From: Edaphochlamys debaryana
Taxonomy: Eukaryota > Chlorophyta > Chlorophyceae > Chlamydomonadales
Length of the DNA: 64,000 nt
Reading direction: 5' to 3'
Assembly: GCA_016858145.1 (NCBI GenBank)
Contig: JAEHOE010000093.1
Coordinates: forward strand, 248,001 to 312,000
A program made the translations under genes and the position numbers. Within the stretch, counting starts at the first letter, position 1; the number at the start of each line of letters is the position of its first letter. Shown in pieces: positions 23,323 to 33,900 of this stretch. The notes under the pieces are model-generated. The model did no database searches. It worked only from the letters and a program-made list of their open reading frames with translations, and had not been told where the DNA came from.

Positions 23323-24235
23323 CTGCACCAGTCTTGAGGCTCTCGCAGTGCAGGCGCACAGCGATGCTGAGACCGACTCTCGTTGCGCGATGGACAGCTG
23401 AGCGGCTGGCTGCGCGCGCACGCGCTTGATGAGCAGCGCTCCTGACAAGTATATATGAAGTGTGTATGAGCCGCAGGCAAGCTCGGGGAGCTCACGCTCT
23501 GGAGGCCAGCGGTTTGCCATTAGGCACGACTCGACTGGCAAGTTCTCGACGTAAACCCGCAGACTGACTCGCGGCGCTTTACCCAACTGCTCCCGCCAGG
23601 CGTAATGTGACTGTGTACAAATAATCAAGCTTGCCTGTTACACAAAGCCGCCCTTGGAGTCAGCAGGCTCGTGTCACCCCGTGTCTCAATGAGCACCTCC
23701 ATCCGCCCCCACACCACCACCTCCCCCAGGTGTCAATCCATGTCTCTCCCAGACGCACACCTCGTATCACCCTCACCACACAGCTCAAGGCCTAGGCCCA
23801 ACTGTCCCGTCCCCCTCCACAGGCGTTCTGTGCCCCCAAGCCCTCGATGCCTGGCGGGGCCGCAGGCCGCCTCCCCTCTGTGCGCTCCTCCCTGTCCCCT
23901 ATGCACCAGGAGCCCCCCTACCTTCAGCAGTATCCATCCACATCTCTCATCCCATAGCATGATGCAGCCCAAATGCATATAGGTGCTCGTGAGCCTTGCT
24001 CGTGCACGTCCCTGACCCTTACGCTCTACCACTCTGCTACTGCTCATCTGAAGCCTGATAGGTGCTGTTGGTGGGGCCGCTTGCCGCCTGACCCTCGCGT
24101 GAGAGGCCTGCCCCGTTCAGAGCGGCGTCCGTATGTGTGGGCTTGTGCCCGTGTGCCTTGGAGCAAGACGGCAGCACACGCCTAGATAGAGCCTCCTGCC
24201 ATATGTTGCCCCCTGTTGCCCCCGCTCTTCATTCC
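23323..24235. other. Intergenic region upstream of the FUSC/ALMT-like gene
   Basis: Contains the FUSC/ALMT-like promoter (TATA at 23450-23456) and the 3' flank of the kinase-like pseudogene. A TTACA at about 23638 (TGTAA on the - strand) may end the pseudogene transcript. A short block near 24070 (GGCAAGCGGCCCCACCA on the - strand) recurs past the second kinase copy at about 52355-52371, so the duplication extended this far. Confidence 0.5.
23450..23456 (-). promoter_or_regulatory. TATA-box candidate of the FUSC/ALMT-like gene
   Basis: An ATATATA run on the - strand lies about 130 bases upstream of the chosen ATG at 23322, leaving room for a roughly 100-base leader. It is the only strong AT-rich core-promoter candidate nearby. 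Confidence 0.45.
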
Positions 24236-27200
24236 TCACGTGCTCTGGCACGCCGCCACCAGCTGCCGTGCCACCCACGCCATGGAGGGCCGTGCTGAGG
24301 GCTGCAGCACGCAGCACGCACCGCACAGCGCCTCCAGCCGCCCCAGCATGGCCTCGTTCTCAGCCCCCAGCCCGCCCCAGCCGCCCGCCCGGGCCCGGCT
24401 CGCCAACACCGCACGGATCTGCGCCAGGCTCTCCCGGGTCCCCGCGCCCCACAGCCACGTCACCGTGGCGATGCAGGCGGCCGGCCAGCCCCCGTTAAGC
24501 CGCCGCAGCTCCGCCGCCGCCGCCGACTGAAGCACACCGGGCGCCGCGAGGCGAGCGAGGGCGGGCTCGAGGCGTGGGGCCTCAAGAAGGCGGTCCGTGG
24601 CGGCCGCGTCGCCCCCGGCACGTGCCGCCACGAGCCTCTCCGCCTCGCACAGCCCCACCATCTCCGGCGCGGCGAAGCAGTCGGTGAGTGTGGTGACGGG
24701 CTCACACCTCAGCGCATGGCTGTGCCAGGCGAGGCGGTGCGGCCACAGAGGGCTCACGCCGCCGTCCCCCACCGCCCGCAGCGCCGCCGCCTGGGCGGGG
24801 GTGAGGGGCAGCAGGTGTGTGCCGTCGCAGTCAATGTCCAGGGGCCGACCGCCGCGGGGCACGACCCAGTTGCGGGGCTTGAGGTCGCCGGACACGATGC
24901 CGGCGGCGGTCTCGGTCTGGGCGAGGCGGGCGGTGGAGAGCAGCAGGCTCGAGACCTCGGCTCAATCCAGGCGGGGGCCGTCCAGGTGGGGTGCGGAGGC
25001 GGCGGTGGCGGAGGCGAGGCCCGGCTCCAGCCCCTGCCCCCGCGCGAGATCCTGAAGCCGCTGCTCCAGATCCCCCAGCTCGGCAAAGCTCGTGTAGAAG
25101 ATCAGATCCAGGCAGGCCTCGTCGTACGGATTCACCAGCAGCTCCCATGCGAGCACGAGCGCCGAGATCTCCTCCGCCGCCTCCCGGCTGGCGAGGAAGG
25201 CGAACAGTCGCGACTGCTTGGCGGCGAAGGCGAGGAGCTCCGTGCCCAGGGCCTCAGCTGCGCGGTCCGAGGCCCAGGCCAGGTCCAAAGAGGCCCAGCC
25301 GCCCTCCGCCACGGCACGGACGGTCGTGACCTTGCGAGCGGCCTTGATCTTGCGGCCCCGCTGGCCCTTGGCCGTCGGCGGGAAGACGAGGGCGCATGGC
25401 TCGATGGTCGAGGGAAAGCGAATGAACAGCGGCGGGGCGGCGGCGCCGGATGACGCGGAGGAGGAGGTAGCGGAGGAAGAAGAGGAGGAGGAGGAGGTCT
25501 CGACCGACAGGGTAGACGCGCAGCGCGGGAGGGGTGAATCCTGGAGAGCGGAGGCGGGAGCGGGCAGTCGACTCCGGAGGGGACGGCGGCGAAGAGGCGT
25601 TCCTCGAGGGCCCTGAGGGTGGCTTGCTGAAGCTGCTCGGGGGTGGCCGAGGCGGCGCAGGCGGGCTTGGGGGCGGCCCGGCTGCTGGCCAGGGGGTGGG
25701 GCGTCACGGCGGGGCTGATGACGCCATTTGGGTTGGGCCCGAGGATGATCTGTGGCGGGTGAAGGGGAAGAGGGCAAGCGTAGGTGAGACGTGAGAGAGA
25801 CGGTGCACAGCGATGGGGGCCTGGCTGCTGGCACCAGTACTAACGGTGCTCAGTCGGGGACAGAGCTGATGAGTGGAGCGGTGCAAGGTCTGAACCGTGT
25901 AACCTCATGTCCTTCCCGCTCTTCAGGCCTTGCACCTCACTAAGGGTGCTCACCACCCCCCAGCTCCTGCCCCTCGCGTGCGCTGTCCGTGTCCGGCCCC
26001 TGCTCTCACCTTCCCGGCGCACGGGTAAATGGGGACATGGACGCCTGGTCCAGGAACGTACGGCTTGGCTGGCTTGGTCGTGGCAACGGTGCGAAGCCTA
26101 CAGTCAGAGATGGGATGGTTTGCTCAGGACGGCCGAAGCGGAGGACGCACGAGGGGAGGCTGGGCTCGGCGTGAGGCGGGTCTCGATCGGTGGAAGGAGT
26201 CGCGACGCTTCGTATTCGGGGCCCGTTTTAAGGGCCCGACTTTGCAATCTGAGTCTACACGCCCAGTTTTTTATGCTTATACGCGCTAGCAAACACGTCG
26301 CGACGGGAAAGTCCATGCCGCGACGCTTTACGAATTGACGCAAAACCACTTCCGCGACAGGACACTCTGGGCAGTAATACCACTGTCTACAGTTGAGCCT
26401 TAATGTTCTCAGGCAGTAAGCCCGCTCAGATGCGGGTTGCTGAAGGTGCGGGCGGGCGCTTGCTGAGGATGGCAGTTCACGAGGCGGCGCATACTTTGCG
26501 CGCCTCTTGCGCCCTAGCGGCGTATCCCGTAGCCATCTACCGGTTTGGGCCCTTGGCGGCTGAAGACGTCGCACATCGGTTTGCAAGACCCCATGCTACG
26601 GGGCAGCCCGCACGAATCCCGGCACGCTCACCCCCGACTGGTCGACATAAAGCCCGCTCGACACGCGCGACAACACATCGCCATCGCAACAGGACTTGTG
26701 AGGTCGGACGGACGGCGCGACACGACAAAGGACGCACTGGACACTACTGCACCGCTAAGATGTCTCACGTTCTGCGCAGCAGGCACCCTTTGCTCCACGC
26801 CCAGAGGTTCCACCGGAGGATAGCAGACGAGTGCACTTCTGTAGGGATTGATGCGAGTATGGACTATAGCTTAAAAGCTGGGCTTATGTAGGCCCCACCG
26901 CCTCTGCATGGGGGCCCATCAAGCCCACTTGGACCGATGCCGCCCTGGATGCGGACCCCAAAACCACCGCAGCGCTCACCTCTGTGGCCCCTTCCTGGTT
27001 GCTCTGTCGGTAGGCTCCGAGGGGGCTGCCAACCTGAACGTGTGAAGCGAGATAGAGGAGAGGGAACGGTCAGAGAGAGTTCGACCTAGAGGGGAGCCTA
27101 GCCGCCTGGGCCTGGCGTGTGGACCCAGTCCAGCACAGTGCTACTCCGGTGGCACCCCACATACGCCCCTCGCTCCATGCGCCCCAGTCACTGCCCAGCG

Positions 27201-27262
27201 CTGTTCCCCTTGGCCCCTACTCACCATGTCACCAATACTCAGCGGCAGGTCACTTGCATGCA
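24236..27262 (-). pseudogene. Protein-kinase-like gene, copy 1 (broken)
   Basis: Encodes a degenerate plant-type kinase domain. Visible kinase landmarks are GDLKPRNWVV (catalytic loop; H of HRD replaced), DIDCDG in the DFG position, FAAPEM (APE motif) and ARPSMAWVARQL (subdomain XI of TKL/receptor-like kinases). The main exon runs 25749 to 24236; upstream exons at 27033-26980 and about 27262-27225 are in phase, but the 5' end is unresolved. Two lesions relative to the + strand copy at 49.5-52.3 kb: a 34-base deletion between CCCTC repeats near 25530 shifts the frame, and TGG is changed to TGA at 24963-24965. A poly-serine run follows the deletion. Without these lesions it would be a catalytically doubtful pseudokinase. 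It is one arm of an inverted duplication. Confidence 0.75.
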
Positions 27263-27548
27263 CTGCGTCAAGCATATGGATGGAAGGGGTACAGGGGAGG
27301 CAGGGAGGAGGCGAAGTCAGCTCAGTTAGCCTTCATGGTCGTCGCTTGTCACGGCGATTCCCGGATGGACGTCCGGCGCCCTACGGTCACGGCAGAGGCC
27401 CCAGCCTCACGGCCTCACCTCACCTCACCCAGCGAGCGTCATACGCACGTGCCTTCCGCGCCTTACCCCTGGTCGTCGTCGGGGCACAGCTCATCCACAG
27501 ACGTAGACGTATCACACAGGGGACTCAGTGCGCTTCTCCGGACCAGGC

Positions 27549-27553
27549 TTACA
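27549..27553 (-). terminator. TGTAA polyadenylation signal after NEMF
   Basis: TTACA on the + strand reads TGTAA on the - strand, about 440 bases past the NEMF stop. The stretch between the stop and this signal is C-rich with short CCAACGG-type repeats (about 27650-27700) and shows no gene. Confidence 0.5.
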
Positions 27554-27989
27554 CGCCGCCGCTGGCCCAGCCCCCACAGCCCCAGAGCACCGGGATGCGA
27601 GGGCCCAAGCGCCCAAGGCTCGGCGGATGCGCCGGCCGCACCACGCCCACCAACGGCCAACGGTCAACTGCCAACGGCAATGGCCAACGGCCAATACCGC
27701 TTTCCCGCAGAACCTTCCCGCATGTACTTTCCCTCGCTCGAACGCCAATCAACACAGGAACCAGCCCCGCTCCTGACGCACCCCCCCCTGCCCACACCGC
27801 CCCGCTTCCTCTCACCCCCCGTGCCCGTCCTTGCCCGCCTCCGACCCACGCGACAGCGGCCCCCTGCCCCCACGCAACGACGCCCCGCCTCTCCCCAGTC
27901 CACCCCCCACCCCCCTGCCCCTCCCTCCTCCCCCCCTGCCACCGCCGCCACCCCACTCCTCCGCCCTCCGCGCCTCACTCCCTCGCCCC

Positions 27990-30900
27990 TCACTCCTTGC
28001 CGCCGCCGCCCGGGCCCGCCGCCGCACGCGCCTGCGCCTTTGCCTTCTTGGTCTTCTTGTCCTCCGTCTTGAGCTTCTGCAGCCCCGGCATGGACAGCTT
28101 GACGGGCCCCACAAGGCAGTTGATGGCCTCCATCTCGGGGATGGCGCGGAGCACGTCGCGCTCCCTCGTGGGGACCTGACAGGGGGGGGAGTGGGGGGAG
28201 GGGGAGGGGTAGAGGGGAGGGGGGAGGGGAGGAGGGGGGATGAGGAGGGGCGGGAAGGAGGCAGTCAGTGGAGTGCGTCCCGGGGCCCGTGGTACCCGTG
28301 TCGAGTTCGGGGTCGGGCCCAAACCTCGGAACCAAGGACCGGTACCCATACATCCTCCATGAGCAGCTCCATCCCTCCTCCACGCCCCCTTCAATACCTC
28401 ACCATACCTCCCTGTAACGTCCACCGTACCTCCCTGTACCCATTTGCCCCCCCCCTCCACAGCCCCCCCCCCCCCTCCACCTCGGGTGCCCGCATGAGCA
28501 GCTCCATGGCCTGGCGGGCGGCCTTGCCCTTCTTCAGCGTGCCTGGGGGGGGGGTAGGGAGGGGAGGGAGGGAGGTGGAAGGGAGAGCAAGGTGGAAGGG
28601 ACAGATGTGAGGGCAGACCACCGACCCAAACCTTAGCCCAGCCCAGCCCAGCCCAGCCCAGCCCAGCGACACGGTGCCGCCGCTTCAGCAGAGCATCATC
28701 ACAGGCCAGTCGGAGCTCGGCAAGACGCGTGCATGCGACACCCACATCGATGTCACCTGCCGGAGCGCCCAGTTCCCTTTGCACAGTCATGTCTACAAGC
28801 GTCCGCCACAGCCCCATCATACTTCCGTGCGCTGCCCGGCCATGTCACCCCCGGGAGCTTCCGTGCCAGCAAACCCTGCCTTCTACCCGCCCAGCCCCCC
28901 GGCCTCACCGGGCGTGACCTTGACCTTGTACTTGTACGACTGCAGCGCCGCGTACGGCCCGCACACCGGTACGGCGTACAGCAGTACGTCCTCCGTACGC
29001 GGTACGCCCGTGAGCGCGTCCAGCAGGGACAGCCGCGCGGCGTCTTCGTCAGCCAGGGGCGCCTCCACGTTCTCCTCGGCCAGCAGGGCGGCGATCTCGG
29101 CCTTCTCGGCCTCTGCATAGGAGAGGCATGAAGGTTGGCAGAAAGGGAATTTAGGGGCTATCAGGGCGGCGATCTCAGCCTTCTCGGCCTCTACGGTTGG
29201 GGTTGGCAGAAAGGGAAAGCAGGGGCTATCAGAATGGCAATCTCGGCCTTCTCGGCCTCTGCAAAGGAGAAGAATGAAGGGCGGAAGGGGGTCAAGGGGC
29301 GCAAGTGGTGCAGGTCTCAGTTCCTGCCAGGATGCTATATCATTCGCGAGGCTGGCAGGGCAGCAGTCTCGGCCTCCTCGGCCTCTGCGGTTGGGGTTGG
29401 GAGGAGGCAAGCAAACCCACGGTCGCGGCAGTCTTAGCCTCTGCTAGTCTGACTCGTCTTTCCCTGGTCAGACCAGGTCGGACCTTGCCATCCACCCCAA
29501 CGCCCCCCCCCCCCCATACACCAGGTGCGTGCCTCACCCGTCTGTCCCTCGTCGGGGACCGCATCGTCGTCGTCCTCCTCCGCCCCGCCCTCGCCGCCGC
29601 CCTCGCCGCCCTCCTTGGCCTGGCCGCCGGCGGTGGCGGCGCCGCCCTCCGCCCCCTCCGCCCCTGCGCCGCCCTCCGCTCCTGCCGCCGCCGGCTTGGC
29701 CTCCGCCTCCGCCTCCGCCTCGGACTCCGAGCCGGAAGACGAACCGTCGGCCTCCGTGCGCGCGAACTGCTTGCCGGTGGCCCTCTCGATGGCCTGAGGG
29801 GCGCACGCAACAAGGTGGGGTAAATGCAACCTGCTCTTGCTAGTTGCCAAGGGTAAAGGAATAGGCCGGCGGAGGAACAGGCAAGCCCGGTGTGCTTCCC
29901 TGCACCCCTATTCCTGAACAACTACGGGACTTATAGTGTGGCTGTGTGGTGCAGGTGCTCATGTCTGGGCGATAGGAACAGGCTGGCGGAGGAAGAGCCA
30001 AACACGGTCCACTCCTGTGCTCCTCGCCACCCCCGTGCACCCCACCCTCTCCGCGCCCCTCCGTGCCCCTCTCCCCCACCGTCCACCCCCCTTCCGCCCC
30101 CTTCCCTTCCCCTCTCCTGCCCCGCCCCCTCCCCGCCCCCTCGGTGCGCATCGGGCTCGCTGGCTGCCGCTCTATCTCTTCCTCCGCTCTCCAATGCTCC
30201 GAAAATCACCCCTCCCCGCCCCCTCCCCGCCCTCTCTCCCCGCCCCTCCCTCCCCGCCCCGGCCCCACCTGCCGCCGCTCGTCCTCGTCCCCGGCGGTGG
30301 CGGCCCGGCCCTCCGCCCGCACCGCCTCCTTCCGCTGCTTGCGCTCCTTGCGGCGGTCGGTGCGGGTCTTCTTGTCGCCCGCGGAGCCCAGCACCGCTAG
30401 GGCCAGGAGCCGCTCCTCCTCGTCCTGACAGGGGGGAGGAGGGCCGAAAGGGGTTGGGGGGGGGAGGGGGAGGGATTGTCTGACAAACTGGAGAGAAAGG
30501 AGAGAAGGAGCGGCAGCCAGCGAGCCTGATGCGCACCGATGTCCAGAGCGAAAGGTCCGACGAGGGGTTAGGGGGGAGGGGTTAGGGGGGAGGGGTTAGG
30601 GGGGAGGGGTTAGGGGGGAGGGATTGTGGTGCGGAGCCCAGCAACGCCAGGGGGGGGTGGGGTTGGGGAGGAGGGGGGGGTGGCAAGGGACGGGCGTTGG
30701 AGGGGTTGGAATTGTCTGGGGGCTGGCAAAAAGGCGTAAGCACGCGCTTGTGAGCGTCTCCTATGCCCCCACTCAACTCCCCGCTTCCCCACCTGGTCGG
30801 CGTAATAGTCCTTGGCCCTGGCCCCCCGATAATGACTTGCCCTTTGGACCCCATCCAGCTGCGGAATTCCCGTTGGCCTAGGCCCCTAGGCCCCCCCCCA

Positions 30901-33900
30901 TGTTGGACTGCGCTCTCAATCTCCCCATCTCCCCACCTGGTCTGCGTACTTGTCCTTAACCCGGGCCTGCTTGCCCTTCTTGCCGCGCTGGGAGGAAGCG
31001 GGCGCAGGGGCAGCCGCCGCCGCCTTGGCAGCCGCCGCTGCGGCGGCCGCTGCCGCGGCCCCCGCGGCGCCCTTCCCGCCCTTCCCGCCGCCAGCCGGAG
31101 CGCCCTTGGCCCCCGCCGCGCCGCCGGCGGCGCCGGCGGCAGGGGCACCCTTGCCGCCGGCCGGGGCCCCCGCGGCGCCCTTCCCCGCGGCAGGCCCTGC
31201 GCCAGCCGCCGCGGCGCCCTTGGCAGCGCCGCCAGGCGGCTGGCCCTTGCCGCCGGCGGCGGCAGCACCGGCACCAGCGGCGGCGCCGCCCTTGGCGCCG
31301 CCGGCAGCTTTGCCGCCGCCGCCAGGCGCTGGCCCGGGCTCCTCGGCGCCAACAATGGTGTACTCCTCGTCTTCGCCGCCGCCGGCGCCGCCGGGCTTCC
31401 CGCCCTTCTTGAGGAGTGCCCTTTCCTTGGCAGAGAGGTGGCGGCGGCCTCCGCCAGCACCGGCGGCGCCGCCAGCGGCGGCGGCAGCCTGCCCAGAGCC
31501 GCTCGGGCCAGCGGCTGCGGCGCCGTCGCCCTCGCCATCCTCCTCCTCAGCCGCGTGGCTCAGGCCGTACCGCTCGTACTGCGCCGCCGTGACCTGTACG
31601 GCGGCCGTCGTGGCGCCGCCGTACGGCATGTCGTACGAGCCCTCCAGGAAGCGGTCGAGCGGCGACGGCGCCGCCGCGCCAGCGGCGGGGGCCGCCTTGC
31701 GCGCCACCGCCGCGCTCGTCAGGCCGCCGCCGCCGCCGCCGCTGCCGCCGCCGCCGCCAGCCCTGGCCTCGCCGCCGTCGCCGTCCAGGGATCCCGCTGC
31801 AGGGGGTTCAGCAGGAGCAGGGGGCCCTCAGTCCCAACCCTCTAAACCCTAGCAAGTGCGCACCCTCCAAGTCCCTCGTCAAACCGCCAACCCCCGTCCA
31901 AGGCGACGCCCTCGCGCCCGTAGCTTTGCGGCTCTTCCACCCCTCTATCTTCTTAGTAATGCCGTACTCTGCACCACCTTAGCAATGCCGTACTCTGCAC
32001 CACCTCCACGACCTCCCGCACCCCCCTCACCCTCCGCGTCCGACCCCGCCTCCGCCTCGTCCCCCTCCTCAATGGCTTCGGCCCCGCCGCTGGCGTTTAC
32101 TGGGGGGTGGGGAGAGGGGAAGGGAGGGGAGGGAGCGCACGTTGTGGTGTGTTGGGGCCAGAGCGGCCTCGCTGCCGGAACCCGTGCCGGGCTCTCCTCT
32201 TCCTTTTCGTTTCCTCTCCTTCCTCTGAGACACGCAGATGAACGCCTGGGCATCAGCGGGGCAGCAGCCTGGAGACAGAAAATGTCCAGCTTACTAAGGC
32301 CACCTCGCGCAATGCTCACCGTGTACGGCGTTGCCGTACCGGCCCGTGAGTACGGACATGGCGTCCGGGTCCAGGCTGCGTACGGCACGCTCCCCCAGGT
32401 GGGCGGGGATGGAGGAGTCGTCCAGCCTTGGGGGTTGAAGGTGTGAAGGGGGACGAAAGGGCGAGGGCGAGGGTAACGCTCGTTGCCGTACAGGAACACG
32501 GAGCATGCCCTCGCACCTTCCGCCACCATCACCAACAGTGGTGGCCCCCACCCTCCCAAGCCCTGAACCCCAGCTCCACGCCACCCCCCACCTCCGGCCA
32601 TTCCACCTCAACACAAACCCCTCCCACCCCCACGATCCCCCCCACAAACACACACACCTGAACAGGAATCCGAAGCCCATGACCAGCGGCTGCGGGGGCA
32701 GGAAGTTCTTCTTGCCGCGGATCATGAAGGAGCCCGTCACCAGGTACTCGCCGGTGGGGGCGGTCTTGGAGACCTGCGGGTGGGGGAGGGTGTGGGGTGG
32801 GGGTGGTGGTGGGGTTCGGGTAACAGTGCTGCAGAAAGGGCGGAGGGGTCCAAGTAAAGAGGGTGAGGGGTTGCAGGGCAGAGGCACACGTGCACATGCC
32901 CATACACCGTGTCAAAACCCCACCCCCTCCTTCCCCCCCGCCCCCTCACCTGGTGGTGGTGCACCCACCAGGCGCTGGTCACGATCTTGGAGTCCCAGGC
33001 CCGGGACCGGCACACGCAGGCGAGACCAGCCTTGGGGGGGGGAGGGAGGGGGGGGGTTGGGCGTATGTGTGGATGGGTGGGTGAGAGCAGGGGTTGTGGG
33101 ATGTGCGTGCCAGCGGCGCGTGCAAGGTGGGCGATGGCGCCCGTCCACTCTCGGCCGGGGTCCCGCAACAGCCCGCCGGAGGATGGTGTCCAATGGATAG
33201 TTCCGGGCACCGCGGCCCTAGCCAATCATCCCTCCCGTCCCCCTCGACCCCTCCACCCACCCACCCCACCCGTCGCCCACCTGCTGCAGCGTGAGCGGTG
33301 GCACGGGCAGGTCGGGGGTGGGGTTCTTGATGATGGTGGAGGAGGCGCCTGGGGGGAGGGGGAAAGGGGGGGAGGGTTCGGTTTGATGTTTGGCGTACAC
33401 GTGGCGTACGCGATGGCGTACACGTGTGATATGCCCGAGGGTGTTTGAGCTCCCGACGATATAGCAGGAGGCGCCCCTCGTCCAACCGAGCCCCCTGCAC
33501 CCCACCCCTTTAGAACGCACAAGCTTGCCCACATCCAGGCCCATACCCAGGCCCACACCCCGCACCACCCACCGTGCAGCTCCGCGTGCACGTAGATGTC
33601 TCCCTTCCGGAAGTACCTCTTGACCAGCAGCTCGTTCTGCTGCGCGTCGCGGCCCGACACCACCAGGTAGTTCTCGGAGGACACGAACCTGGGGGGGGGG
33701 GGAGCGAAGGGGGCGAGGGTGTGTATATGAGGAGACGAACCTAAGGGGGAGGGGTTGGGGCGTAAGAAGGGGGCGGATTTGGTGAATTGGAGATCAGATT
33801 TGAAACTTGGAGATCGGATGTGGAGAGAAAAGCGAAAGGAGGGTGGTGGAGGAGGGTAGTTCTGGGGGTCCGCTTCGCCTCGCCAGAGGGGAAGGGAGGG

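Noticed and set aside
24716..25453. A 245-residue + strand open frame opposite the kinase-like pseudogene
   Set aside because: A near-identical shadow exists opposite the other copy (51021-51797), so it only reflects the codon bias of the kinase-like gene.
27119..28179. Proline-rich + strand frames of over 300 residues
   Set aside because: They overlap the C-rich 3' region and last exon of NEMF on the other strand and lack any domain or splice signal.
30563..30621. GGGGTTAGGGGGG repeats as interstitial telomere
   Set aside because: The 14-bp unit does not match TTTTAGGG or TTTAGGG telomere repeats. It is an ordinary minisatellite.
30763..31852. Long + strand open frames rich in Ala, Gly, Pro and Arg
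   Set aside because: They are antisense shadows of NEMF exon 21, whose low-complexity GC-rich sequence leaves several frames open. No start context, splice partners or family resemblance.
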